A DNA stretch of 64,000 bases, taken from NCBI RefSeq assembly GCF_032854445.1, contig NC_088300.1, positions 71,462,984-71,526,983 on the forward strand, written 5' to 3'. The DNA comes from Liolophura sinensis. Lineage: Eukaryota; Mollusca; Polyplacophora; Chitonida; Chitonidae. Numbering within the stretch: the first letter of the stretch is position 1; the number at the start of each line of letters is the position of its first letter. Made by a program: the position numbers and the translations under genes. Positions 30,760-41,155 of this stretch are shown here, piece by piece. The notes beneath the pieces are model-generated. The model did not search any database. It saw nothing but the letters and a program-made list of their open reading frames with translations, and had not been told where the DNA came from.

Positions 30760-33700
30760 CTACAAAACACACACACAAAAAAAGTCACATCACTTGCAAA
30801 CAGAAAATGATTCTTGTGACATGTAAAATTTGAACTCAGATTGAAGATGGTAAATTAATGCCTTACAATTTTCAAATCCGATCCAAAAATTTTAACCTTT
30901 GAAAGCGAATCCTATAATTAAATCCATGCATCTGAAACTTACTTAGGTGTATATTAAAGCACACAACTGGATATTATAGCCTTTTATGACATGAAGGTAG
31001 TTAATATGTTTGATGCAATACAGCACCAGGTTTACTCACCATTTAGTATAAGATCACCCTATTTATTGGACTGTTGTTAAAGTCCATTCTCAAGAATTTC
31101 ATTATTAAACTTTTTCTATTTTCAGTGTTATTAAAACCTGTTTTGATGGCTTTTGAGGAAAATGGGGTGCCTGAAGTAAACCACCAATCTTTGAGGAGTT
31201 ACTAGAGAACTCTCCCTTGTCTGACATACGTCATACTGGTGGAGGTCAAGTGGTATTATTTCATACATGACACACAAAGAGTAATGTTGACCACTTATAG
31301 CTACCATGATACCAACAACAATAGCAGCAGCAGAAAAAACATAGAAAACTTTGTGTTCAAAATTGGGACTGAACCTTACCAAGCAATTGAAAGGCAAGCA
31401 CCTTCACCCACAGCACTCTCCCTAAATCACTTCACATTGTGGACAAAAAGACGACTAAGTTTTCAAAATCAAAACTCACCTCTTCAGTTTGTCCGTCTTT
31501 CACCAGACTGAAGTTTATGGAGCCTGGCTTTAGACACTCCACCACATCAATGATCACCCTGCCATCTGACAAGACAGGGTCTTGGAAACTGCTGAACTTG
31601 CTTTGTTTCCCTCCCTCCTTCAACTGTAACACAGAAGGTGCAGTCCTCATTGAAAATAAGTACATGTGTAATATTTCACCAGAGCAAACCCTCCACAAAA
31701 AGTTTTTCATCTGCAAAAAGAGCTGTTTTCTTGAGGCACTCACACAATGTGAAAGCTGCTGAAAGTGAAATAAGTTGCACACATCTTTCATATTCAGTGA
31801 GAAATTTTTACACAGAAAAGAGAGAAAATTTGTGAATTCTTACTAAAACTACTTACTTCATTTAAATATATCTTTCAATCAGCATTTCAAACATATCCAC
31901 ACATATCCAGTAGAGCAATCAACAAGGAACACTTACAAAACAAACATTCCACACCTGTGTTTTCCATCCCAATCCCCCCAAAAGGCACATAACTACAGGA
32001 CTAACCTTTGAGTTAGCCCAGTCCACGATTTCCTTCTCCACGATGGGGTGCCCAGTGCCTGCCAGAGACTGGAGAATACTCAGGGTGTATGCTCTCATCA
32101 GTTGCCAGACCAAAGCTGAAATAAACAACAAAATACATGTTCACAGTCTGTTGTGGGAACCAACTCATTCCGATTAATAAGTGTCAATTTAGCCATAGGT
32201 GATGAGGGTGTGAACTCAAGTCCAGCCTTGTCTGCACTAGTGCAGTCTTTATAACTATGGCTTTGACATGTACCTGGCAAAGGGCTGTGGTTCTCCGCAT
32301 TCAAATCAGTCTGGTTACTGCTGCCCCAAACCCTGACTACCATTATTCAAGTGAAATATTGTTCAGTCTAAGAACAAACATCACTCAAACAATGGTAGCT
32401 TACCACAGATAAATATATATAGTACTTCATAAATTCCCATTAAAACCTACTGCTGGGTTTTCACATATGGCATTAAAACTAAAACATCAAATTTTAGTAT
32501 TCTTACAGTTTTTCCATGTTAGGCTTAAAACCGCACAATTCTCATTAACAGTATCCTAAATATTCTAATTTTTGGGACATCTGGTCTGCTCTTTTCAGAC
32601 AATGTACATGGTAACAGTAGCAGGAATATTTAGTTCCTTTCTTTTTTTCACATGGTTAGTCCATCTAATGAACAACATTTTCGTATATTTTCGTATAATG
32701 TAACTCTTTGCTTTTAGCACTATTAATATCAGTCCTAAAAATTGGAAAAAAAGTATACTTATTTTGAAGGCTTTTTGGCACAATAACCAAGGCCAGTTTT
32801 ATACAAACCACAAGAACATGATATCATTATGTATGATTTTCTGTATTCCAATGTTATTGTTCACAGTAAACTGTTGGTGATTTGGTCACTGTATAGCTCA
32901 CCACAGTAAACTGTTGGTGATTTGGTCGCTGTATAGCTCACCACAGTAAACTGTTGGTGATTTGGTCACTGTATAGCTCCCCACAGTAAACTGTTGGTGA
33001 TTTGGTCACTGTATAGCTCACCACAGTAAACTGTTGGTCACTGTATAGCTCACCACAGTAAACTGTTGGTGATTTGGTCACTGTATAGCTCCCCACAGTA
33101 AACTGTTGGTGATTTGGTCGCTGTATAGCTCACCACAGTAAACTGTTGGTGATTTGGTCGCTGTATAGCTCACCACAGTAAACTGTTGGTGATTTGGTCA
33201 CTGTATAGCTCACCACAGTAAACTGTTGGTCACTGTATAGCTCACCACAGTAAACTGTTGGTGATTTGGTCACTGTATAGCTCACCACAGTAAACTGTTG
33301 GTGATCTGGTCACTGTATAGCTCCCCACAGTAAACTGTTGGTGATTTGGTCGCTGTTGGTGATTTGGTCACTGTATAGCTCACCACAGTAAACTGTTGGT
33401 GATTTGGTCACTGTATAGCTCACCACAGTAAACTGTTGGTGATTTGGTCGCTGTATAGCTCCCCACAGTAAACTGTTGGTGATTTGGTCGCTGTATAGCT
33501 CACCTAGGGTAAGAGTCTGGTTTCCTTCCAGGATGTCTTGTCCTCCCACGCCCACCAGTGAGAACTTCATCACCTTTCCCAACTCCACAGCATAATTACA
33601 GTTCCCTGAAAACACCAATCAGAATGAATATCTAGCAAATAAAACACACTCCTAAAATGACCTAACATATCATAAAAGATATACATTAAATATCAGTGAA

Positions 33701-36700
33701 TCAATGAATGACATTTTTTTTTTCCAAAAAGTATCACGGCAAAATATTTGGTTTGTGTTTTTTGTCTCAATGTTCTAATGGTTGCCTTTAAAAGACAAGG
33801 CAGCAAATAAATAACCTGGAAACGGACATTTTTTTTTATGTGCTTGGTAAATCAATAAATGAATTTTTAACCAGGAATTCTTAAGTAGAAAAAAAAAAAA
33901 TACAGGATGCGCCATGTTAGAGCAATAGGAAACACAAGGTTGCATCACTTGTACCCCACATACATTCATGTATGGTTCAAACATAAAAAAAGGGTTTGGT
34001 TGATGCCAACAGGCGTATCTTTGGGTTATGGAAATAGCTCACACCTGACTGGATAAGAACTGATAACACTGTGGCACTTTCGATTGTCTCAATCTGTGTG
34101 AACTGCGATATCTTGAAGCATACATACATTTCCTTTAATGTCAGAAATATCTCACCGAGTTTTTCGAAATTTATCCTCATCTTGTGGAATTTACGGATAA
34201 CTTTCTTCCAGTCCACACTGCCAGGTTTAATGATGTCATAGAGTTGGAAGATGATGAGGCCATCAACAAGATCAGAATACAGGTAATGGACAAATGGCTG
34301 CACGCCCATACTGTTCATCCAGTTGCGATATGCTGCAATGGAAAAGTAAAGCACACTCAAACAGATGATTATAGAAAACTTCCATAAATGTTTAATATCA
34401 AGATGTAATGATAAATTAAGATGGATTTTAAAGCTTTTTAAAGATCTTTACGTCAGCTAAGTATTATCAAATTTAAATTCCTAACTTTCTTAATTAAAAT
34501 TAAGAATCTATTTCACCATTGCTAAAAGATTTGCAGTTTGTGCTTAAAGAGCTACTTCAGTATCAAAACCTCTGTTTTAAAAAGCAAGGTCAAATGATGA
34601 GGAGGGAAACAACATGAATTGTTTTTGATAGACTGAAAGAAAATGGCCGTGTATTAAAACTGTTACGATAAGCTTTACAAGGCAACCTGAATACAGAAAC
34701 AAGTTTTCTGTTGAATATCCTTTTGCTTGGTGAATAGCAGTGTACTTCCACACATTCCTGACATCATTCTATCATAATTGCCTTTAATGGGTCAAATAGT
34801 GTTATTCATCATAAATCTTTTTGAGCCATAATCTCTTTTGCATAGAATTACCTTCATGTCATTTTAATGTTTGCACCTGGTTTCTCTTACGAACTGAAGT
34901 AGCTTTAAAGACAAATTTCACGGTTGTTCAAAACTGTAATAAGAAGATTCAACTTGAAGCCAAGGTGTTCAATTTTGTACGTTGCCAAAAAATAATTGTT
35001 TAAGAGTATATTAAATGTGAATCATTATCTGCTGTTGTTCCATTCAGTCTCTGTATACTGTATTTGGTGCTGGCTGGGTTTTCTTAAAATCATAATTATA
35101 TAATATGACTTACTACCTGTATTAACTCATACACATTTGAACAACCAGGCCCAAAACACCAAATGAAACAGCTTCAAAATATCCCTTTTTGAAGCGCTTT
35201 ACTATAATATTTCACATTTCTGGGTCACCCATCTGCAGGTGATGTAGCTTGCATTCAAAGACATACTCTAATTCTTCAACCTTTTTAACCTCTTCTGTGA
35301 CCAATATTTTGAAATATTCTGAGAGAACCATGGAATGTAGAGAAAAATTTGCACAGTTTTATGAAGCTTGTAACTTAAGCTACACACAAATCTGAAACAC
35401 ATGCTTTAAAGGTCGAAATCATTTAAGGTTTACAGCAGTTTGTCACAGTTACTCTTGTCAAGTACATCAAGATGAACCCCTTAAGCAGACAGTCAAGCCT
35501 CACTTTTCTCTTCCCGTGTTTCCTCATACTGCTGTATGTCCACATCCACATCAGCATTATCCAGGGCTGGGTAGGTATTGAAGAGGTTAGCCACAAAGGC
35601 CAGGTTGAGCTTGTAGTTACCAGACACGACATCTGATGGCGACACAAAACTCCTGCAGCCTATCTTATCTGCCTCCTGCAGCATCTCCTCGGCCCTCATG
35701 TTATGATCACCCACCTACATCGTATAACAACCATACAGGTCATCAGCATCATCACAACAATAATAAACTTCATTTTATCTCGATTAGCCATTATCGTAAT
35801 AGCAAAAACAATAAACAGTTTATCTTGATAAGCTGCATATGCCAAGGCCTTTTTTCATGCAGGCTGTGTGCTATAACATTTACACAAAATAAATAATCTA
35901 ATATACATTTTTTTTTGCAACAACTTTTTTGTCCGAATGCTACAGGTAAGTAAAATGAGCTTCAAGATGCTGAAGTCATTACAGACAGCACAAGTACCTC
36001 CATAACTACATGGAACCTATCTGTTGATATAAAAGTCGTTCATGGAGAGACAGATGGAAAATGATATGCCACAACACAACCTGTAACACTTTTTTTTTTT
36101 TTTACTTCTTTGATTTGTCTTTCATACCATACTGAAGAATATTTCCTTTACATGATGGCAGTCAATTTTAGGACAAAAATTCACCACGAACAGGAACAAG
36201 TACACATTTTTTAACATTCTAGCTGAGACAGAGCCATCAGTAAGGACATCAAGTAATGGCAGAGTTCCTGCTGTAATGATATGTCAGTCAGAGCTGGCCT
36301 CTGAATCCTGACAGCTGATCATGATTCATCACATTCATCAGCCTTCATGTCAATCCCTCAACCAGAAACATAATCCTTGATCAAACACAACTCGCATCAC
36401 TTACTCATCACAGACCTAATGTCACAAACATAGCACACACTGTCAAGTGACACAAAAGTAGCACGTTACCTGTAGTGGACTCAATGTGACACCAGAGTCT
36501 GCAGGGGCGATTTGATGCAGTAGATAAGTGTAGGCTTCAGAGTCCTGCAGATAGACCAGTAACAAGATATATGAGCTACACATACATGTAGAGCATGTGG
36601 GGTGTGTGCGACATGGAAACTATGGAGCAACTGTTTAGATTACGCTATCACCCGAGCTGACAACATCTAAACATGTCACTCAGACCATAAAACTTAATTC

Positions 36701-39700
36701 ATATTGTTTATTAATCATGTGGGGTCATCAAATTCCATACATAAAACATATATGCATACCTAACGTGACGACAATCTCTGTACTGATAGAGTGACAAAAT
36801 GGGCATATAAATGTAAAGCTGAACTTTGGACTTGTCATATGGGGTTATCAACTGGCACAATGTTATTTACAAATGCAGACACAGATCACAGGTGAAAACA
36901 TTCTTCTGCACAAACTCCCTATTACTTATTTATCTACACATGGAAGATCTATGTCAAACTTTCATTCATACACCTATTTCCTGCAATGCCAAAATTACAT
37001 CGGGAAATCAGGAAATGGCTGCATATATTTCTCATTTATAGATGAGCATCAAAGTGTAAATCTAGAACAGCTAGATTTGAACTCCACACTGGTCTAGAGT
37101 TACTACAGTTGAATGCAGATGCCAAAACTATTAGCTGAGAAAATGTCAGAAAATGTGAGAACAAAATACCCCATGGGCAACTTAATAATCAACCATTGAA
37201 TGATGATAAATGCTCATGTGTATGGATCTATATTCAAGAATTTTTCACCTATAGGTTTAGAGGTGAAGTAAACCACTGTCCTTCATCACAGACCTTACTA
37301 ACCTCCTTACAGCTACAGCCATTCCTCAACGAGTGAGACATAGACTGGAGTCTGCACTCAGATGGTTGAGTGATGTATATCATGGCAATGTGGAGCATTG
37401 AACTGATTGTCTTACCTTGATGTCCTCTGTGAAGTTGCGGACCTCCTTGTTACAGCCTGCCCTCCTAAGGTGATAATTCACCCACCTGAGGAGTATCTGC
37501 TCAGGGGAGAGTTTCTGTAGATCCTCCAGGGTCTCTCCTTCCTCTAGCAGCAGAGCCAAGCCAGGGTGGTGAGCCAAGTCGATGTCACTCAGCAAGCCAA
37601 TCTGATAGGGGAATAAAAGGGGATGTGGTTAATGACACAATGTTCACAAACTGACAGTACCTGAGCCAGGCCAAGGTGGTGAGCCAAGTCAGTGTCACTC
37701 AGCAAGACGATCTGACATTGGGGAGCTGAGGTTAATGACACGACGTTCACAAACTGACAGTACCTGAGCCAGGCCAAGGTGGTGAGCCAAGTCAGTGTCA
37801 CTCAGCAAAACGATCAGACATTGGGGAGCTGAGGTTAATGACACGACGTTCACAAACTGACCGTACCTGAGCCAGGCCAAGGTGGTGAGCCAAGTCAGTG
37901 TCACTCAGCAAGACGATCAGACATTGGGGAGCTGAGGTTAATGACACGACGTTCACAAACTGACCGTACCTGAGCCAGGCCAAGGTGGTGAGCCAAGTCA
38001 GTGTCACTCAGCAAAACGATCAGACATTGGGGAGCTGAGGTTAATGACAAGATGTTCACAAACTGACAGTACCTGAGCCAGGCCAAGGTGGTGAGCCAAG
38101 TCAGTGTCACTCAGCAAGACGATCAGACACTGGGGAGCTGAGGTTAATGACAAGATGTTCACAAACTGACAGTACCTGAGCCAGGCAAAGGTGGTGAGCC
38201 AAGTCAATGTCACTCAGCAAGACAATCTGACACTGGGGAGCTGAGATTACTGACAAGATGTTCACAAACTGACAGTACCTGAGCCAGGCCAAGGTGGTGA
38301 GCCAAGTCAGTGTCACTCAGCAAGACGATCTGACATGGACTTGGTTAATGAGTTTTCAAAATCTAATGGTGACAGAGGGATGTTAATGATGTAGTCTTTA
38401 CAGGTAGGGAACACCAGATGGGATTCTAATCACACAGTGTTCATTATCTAACAAGGAAGGACAGAGGAAGCACGTCCAGATTCTGATAGAAAACGCAGAA
38501 GGGATTTGGGACAAAACAATAAAATAGTATTCACATAAAAGAAATGAGGAATAAGAAATGCCACTGTGTCCCTTGTAGGAGGAGTGTAATAATGTACCAT
38601 GTCTCTATTGAGCTGGGAGGCAGTAGAAATGCACTGTGTTTTCTTTGTCATTAACAAAAAATCATTAAAGAAAACAATTACAAATTTAATGGACTCACCC
38701 TGATGATCTGCCAGAGAAGACCCAGTGACAGATGGGGCTTCCCCTTCTCCAGATCATCTGCACCAATGTTCACAATGTTACAGCCGATGGACTGGGCAGA
38801 GTTCAAGGCCAAGGTCAGGTTTTCATGTTTACGGTACACACTGAGGTTTGTCTTGTTGATGGCTCGCTCATCAATTGTGTCATTCTGAGCTAAATTCACA
38901 AGTTTGCTGCAAACAAGCGAGCAGACATCATTTAGATAATCAAATCATGACTGTTCTAGCAAATTCAATTTCTCCACAAAATTGAAAAGAAGTACAGAAA
39001 GTTTATATGGTCTGAAATGCTGAAGAAATGTATTAGCCATTTTGGAACACATAGCATGTCTAAGTTTTGAAAGAATTAAAAAATCAAGTTTTGCACGGGA
39101 AATAATAAGGTAAATGATCGTGTTTAAAAACCACCAGCAGAACCGGTTTCCTATCCTAGTTCACCTATTACTTGTCAGGTCCACTGAGGTGTCTACAACC
39201 TAGATTTCATGCACAACACAAAATCCACAATGTCACAGAAAATGGCTTGCACATCACAAAAATCTTATTTTTCAGACTTATGTTGTCACATCTCTATTGG
39301 TTTAAATTGGTTCATCAGTTGGAAATGCAAGAAACCTGTTAATCCACTTTTTGAAAATATCCAATTCAATTATTCTTTCCAAATGAACTCACCACAAAAT
39401 GATCCCATCCTTCATCTTTTCAAAGAGGTCTTTGCCTTCTGGATCAAATGGGATGTACTTCTTGCAGTCTGGGTCATCCCTAAGGTTCCTGTCGACAAAA
39501 ACCAGATATGGGAAAGGTTCAATACCACCTTAATTTCTCTTTTTGTCCACCTTAATTTCTCTTTTCGTTCTTTGAAATTCCAGGACATTTATGCACAAAT
39601 AAAAAATGTACATAATATCAAATTTTCATAATATTATGGATATATGTATCCAACATGTGTACATCTACACTACTTGTAATATTCTATAGCCATTAACATG

Positions 39701-41155
39701 GAGAAGTCATTGTGATTATTTTTAAGTCACGAAATCATAACTTTTGTATACTCAGCAAATGGTACACTTTACAGAATCATGCATAATCTATGATACTCTA
39801 AATTCCAACTCTATCCCCTATCTACAGGCAATACAGCTTGTACCTGACAGGCATGTGATTGACCAGTTACAAAACTATATGAAAATGAAATCAAAGAAAA
39901 ACAAAACCTTATAAGATCATTTTCAGGCTGATATAATATCCCCCGAATCAAGCTTTAAAGCCTGTATACCTCGGTCAATGAGCAGTTCGGTGAAAGACAA
40001 AAACAAAAAAAAACAACATTTAACACAAAGCAGAGCATAACCACTTGCATGAATTCGCAGGGAAAGGTTCATGTGCATATTCATAGTAATTTGCCCACAT
40101 TATTCATCGTCATTTGTCCATTTCGAATATTTTAATGCAGCTACAGTGTAACAATATTAATGCTGAAATTCAAGTCAAAAGGATGTGTAAATGCATACAT
40201 CATTGTACCAAATGCGTAGCGCATTCCCCGGTCCACGGGCATTTTTTTACACTTCTGTCAATTTCCTTCACTCAAGGAGATTCTCTCTGCTCGATGATAG
40301 ACATAGTAGATAATAGCCCGCAAAGCGAAAGATCTCTGTAACAATGGCGCTGATTGGTTGAATCACATTCCTCAACCAATCAGCATCCACATTTCAATAG
40401 CCCTTTGTTCATCTGGCATCATGCGAAATGGGAGACAAAAAAAAAAAACAGATTTTTTTTTGAGTCTCCTAGGCTAAACGTCACAGAATTTCGCGAATTC
40501 ACAGAAAAAACACATCCCTGATTTGATGTGCACAAAGAAGAGAAAAACAGGCCATATCCTTACGAGTTAATCCAGTCTGAGAAAGCCACCTGTTCCTCCT
40601 TGCGGACTGTATGTGTTGTGCCCTGACTCGAGGCCTCAGACATTCCACTGTGGGTTTCAATGTTGTCTCGCTTGTGGACCATCTTCTTAAAGTTCACAGC
40701 AAAATCTTTCTCCAGTTTAAGTTTGGCATAAAGCTGAGAGATGAAAAAAATGAAATTTACTATTTGATGGCCACAATTACAGTTTCAGCTATACTACAAT
40801 TGTAAATGTCCTTAAGTCAGCATGCAATCAAAATGTTTGTTTATAACTAAATGCATTACAGAACTAAGGCTGACATATGCCTGCCTGAAGGTAAGTTTAC
40901 TTAATATTAATGAAAAACAGAATAATCTCGCCCAAACATTCTGTTTTTTCTTTGCATTTTTTTCTCTCAATTCAGATTTGTACAAATGACACCCACCTTT
41001 TGGAACTCTTCAAAGTCGAGTTTGCCGTCTGGACAGTTCTTGTCGAAGTCCCTGATGAGGTTTCTGACCTCATAGCCAGGCAGGTTCATCCCCACAATCT
41101 TGAGGGCATCTCCCAGCTCCGCCAACTCCACAAACCCACTGCCATTTGTGTCCAC
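30610..41155 (-). CDS. PLS: Plastin/fimbrin, 595 residues (12 exons; first coding exon not found)
   Basis: Actin-bundling protein with an N-terminal Ca2+-binding EF-hand pair and two actin-binding modules of two CH domains each. Exons in reading order: 41155-40997, 40733-40564, 39488-39393, 38906-38699, 37601-37416, 36544-36470, 35714-35504, 34332-34156, 33605-33504, 32115-32006, 31623-31480, 30759-30610. All phases agree, giving 1788 nt with TAA. EF-hands at residues 1-53, CH1 about 100-212, CH2 about 250-360, CH3 about 370-482, CH4 about 490-595. [11 protein letters not shown] matches the actinin-type actin-binding signature. Length is near the family's 620-630 once the missing 20-25 N-terminal residues are added. 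Vertebrate PLS1, LCP1 and PLS3 arose later, so no single paralogue name applies. Confidence 0.97.
30760..31479 (-). other. Plastin intron, no clear elements
   Basis: 720 bp; AT-rich. Overlapping open frames on both strands near 31.1-31.5 kb have no family resemblance. Confidence 0.75.
31480..31623 (-). CDS. PLS: Plastin exon, CH4
   Basis: [40 protein letters not shown] then VKDGQTEE|gtgagt. SSFQDP and LKPGSINF are plastin CH4 motifs. 144 nt, phase 0 on both sides. Confidence 0.97.
31624..32005 (-). other. Plastin intron, no notable content
   Basis: 382 bp, AT-rich. Nothing recognised. Confidence 0.8.
32006..32115 (-). CDS. PLS: Plastin exon, end of CH3 and start of CH4
   Basis: G|CT gives Ala, then [36 protein letters not shown]|gttagt. 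The L-WQLMR-YTL motif closes CH3 and VDWAN opens CH4. Confidence 0.97.
32196..32360 (+). mobile_element. Diverged SINE remnant
   Basis: AGGGTGTGAACTCAAGTCCA (B-box-like), CCTGGCAAAGGGCTGTGGTT and ATTCAAGTGAAATATTGTTC follow the order of the family 1 SINE but are much diverged. Confidence 0.5.
32862..33503. repeat. Tandem array, about 16 copies of a 40-bp unit that includes a splice donor
   Basis: The plus-strand unit is GTGATTTGGTCACTGTATAG then CTCACCACAGTAAACTGTTG. The array runs directly into the exon at 33504. The intronic side of that exon's donor, read on the minus strand as GTGAGCTATACAG, is part of the unit, so most copies repeat it. In four copies the GT is lost (CTCCCC on the plus strand, GGGGAG on the minus strand). 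Two copies lack seven bases. Confidence 0.95.
33504..33605 (-). CDS. PLS: Plastin exon, CH3 core
   Basis: G|GG gives Gly, then [33 protein letters not shown] and a split Ala. [20 protein letters not shown] is the most conserved plastin block. Donor CTAG|gtgagc is the first in a series of repeated donor-like sequences. Confidence 0.98.
33606..34155 (-). other. Plastin intron, no notable content
   Basis: 550 bp with short A and T runs (33713-33724, 33889-33900). No elements seen. Confidence 0.8.
34156..34332 (-). CDS. PLS: Plastin exon, first half of CH3
   Basis: A|CA gives Thr, then [40 protein letters not shown] and [35 protein letters not shown] is the CH3 signature. 177 nt. Confidence 0.98.
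34333..35503 (-). other. Plastin intron with a diverged repeat
   Basis: 1.17 kb. The part at 34925-35190 is similar to 46428-46680. TTCTTCAACCTTTTT near 35274 is a lone sequence resembling the MITE end. Confidence 0.7.
34925..35190 (+). repeat. Diverged interspersed repeat, copy 1 (possible LINE 3' remnant)
   Basis: Shares the order GTTCAAAACTG, GATTCAACTTGAAGCCAAGG, TTCAATTTTGTAC, TATTAAATGTGAA, CTGCTGTTGTT and ATAATATGACTTACTACCTG with 46428-46680. Confidence 0.55.
35504..35714 (-). CDS. PLS: Plastin exon, end of CH2 and inter-module linker
   Basis: [60 protein letters not shown] and [44 protein letters not shown] is classic plastin CH2. ETREEKT leads into CH3. The acidic DNADVDVD linker is expected. 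Confidence 0.98.
35715..36469 (-). other. Plastin intron with SINE fragment
   Basis: 755 bp; a decayed minus-strand SINE 3' end lies at about 36098-36170. The rest is AT-rich. Confidence 0.75.
36098..36170 (-). mobile_element. SINE family 1, decayed 3' fragment
   Basis: T run, then GATTTGTCTTTCATACCATA, CTGAAGAATATTTCCTTTAC and ATGATGGCAGTC. The order matches the reverse complement of the family 1 tail. Confidence 0.6.
36470..36544 (-). CDS. PLS: Plastin exon, CH2 (25 codons)
   Basis: [20 protein letters not shown] then LSPLQ|gtaacg. DS-AY-LL-QIAP is conserved; the downstream loop is shorter and different from vertebrate plastins. Phase 0 on both sides. Confidence 0.97.
36545..37415 (-). 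other. Plastin intron, no clear elements
   Basis: 871 bp, AT-rich. Nothing recognised beyond short open frames. Confidence 0.75.
37416..37601 (-). CDS. PLS: Plastin exon, end of CH1 and start of CH2
   Basis: [60 protein letters not shown] and IK|gtaaga. [15 protein letters not shown] is the family's CH2 entry. Its first 51 nt are the parent or a relative of the seven repeated mini-exons in the preceding intron. Confidence 0.98.
37602..38698 (-). other. Plastin intron made largely of exon-derived tandem repeats
   Basis: 1.1 kb intron, two thirds of which is the 103-bp array at 37628-38349. The rest (38350-38698) is AT-rich and unremarkable. Confidence 0.85.
37628..38349 (-). repeat. Array of seven 103-bp units, each holding a 51-bp phase 0-0 mini-exon copy
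   Basis: Mini-exon copies on the plus strand lie at 37661-37711, 37764-37814, 37867-37917, 37970-38020, 38073-38123, 38176-38226 and 38279-38329. On the minus strand each encodes [17 protein letters not shown], or [17 protein letters not shown] in 38176-38226. The parent exon has [17 protein letters not shown]. Every copy ends CAG|gtac. The acceptor AG is intact in three (37661, 38176 and 38279 copies; TGTCAG|AT) and changed to TG in four. The intervening 52 bp is intron-like. None of the copies contains a frame break. Confidence 0.9.
38699..38906 (-). CDS. PLS: Plastin exon, CH1 core
   Basis: TG|C gives Cys, then [60 protein letters not shown] and LGLLWQIIR|gtgagt. [42 protein letters not shown] are plastin CH1 hallmarks. 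Confidence 0.98.
38907..39392 (-). other. Plastin intron, no notable content
   Basis: 486 bp AT-rich. A plus-strand frame of 140 codons spans 39209-39631 and overlaps the next exon, but it has no protein-family character. Confidence 0.8.
39393..39488 (-). CDS. PLS: Plastin exon, CH1 start
   Basis: TC|G gives Ser, then [20 protein letters not shown] and [11 protein letters not shown] with a split Cys. DPDC---IP and DLF--M-DGIILCK match the plastin CH1. 96 nt. Confidence 0.97.
39489..40563 (-). other. Plastin intron with an inverted CCAAT pair
   Basis: 1.08 kb. Besides the inverted repeat at 40349-40384, an A run lies at 40437-40449. No exon seen. Confidence 0.75.
40349..40384. promoter_or_regulatory. 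Inverted pair of CCAAT boxes (13-bp arms)
   Basis: GCTGATTGGTTGA, a 10-bp loop, then TCAACCAATCAGC: a perfect 13-bp inverted repeat with ATTGG/CCAAT on each arm. It could bind NF-Y-type factors or be a transposon relic. A related GCTGATTGGTTGAA stands in the 0.7 kb repeat at about 61855. Confidence 0.35.
40564..40733 (-). CDS. PLS: Plastin exon, linker and actin-binding signature of CH1
   Basis: [40 protein letters not shown] and [16 protein letters not shown], then a split Ser. The linker (GMSE-SS-GT-H-V--EE) and the E--AF--W-N signature fit plastin. Donor AACTC|gtaagg, 170 nt. Confidence 0.97.
40734..40996 (-). other. Plastin intron (263 bp)
   Basis: Short AT-rich intron between the EF-hand and CH1 exons. 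Nothing recognised. Confidence 0.8.
40997..41155 (-). CDS. PLS: Plastin exon, EF-hand pair
   Basis: [40 protein letters not shown] and [13 protein letters not shown]|gtgggt. EF loop 1 ([12 protein letters not shown]) is canonical. Loop 2 is [13 protein letters not shown], 13 residues instead of 12. The exon starts at the same place (K|VD-N-NG) as in vertebrate plastin genes, so one short coding exon with the initiator Met is expected upstream. Confidence 0.97.

Larger units (their letters stand above)
32116..33503 (-). other. Plastin intron with SINE-like remnant and donor-containing array
   Basis: 1.39 kb. About half is the 40-bp array at 32862-33503; a SINE-like remnant sits at 32196-32360. 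Confidence 0.8.

Noticed and set aside
37589-38316. Series of 69-codon frames starting [14 protein letters not shown]
   Set aside because: They are the other frame of the 103-bp array. The phase matching the plastin exon encodes the [10 protein letters not shown] series instead.
39209-39631. 140-codon plus-strand frame
   Set aside because: Lies opposite the plastin CH1 exon at 39393-39488 and only mirrors its codon pattern.
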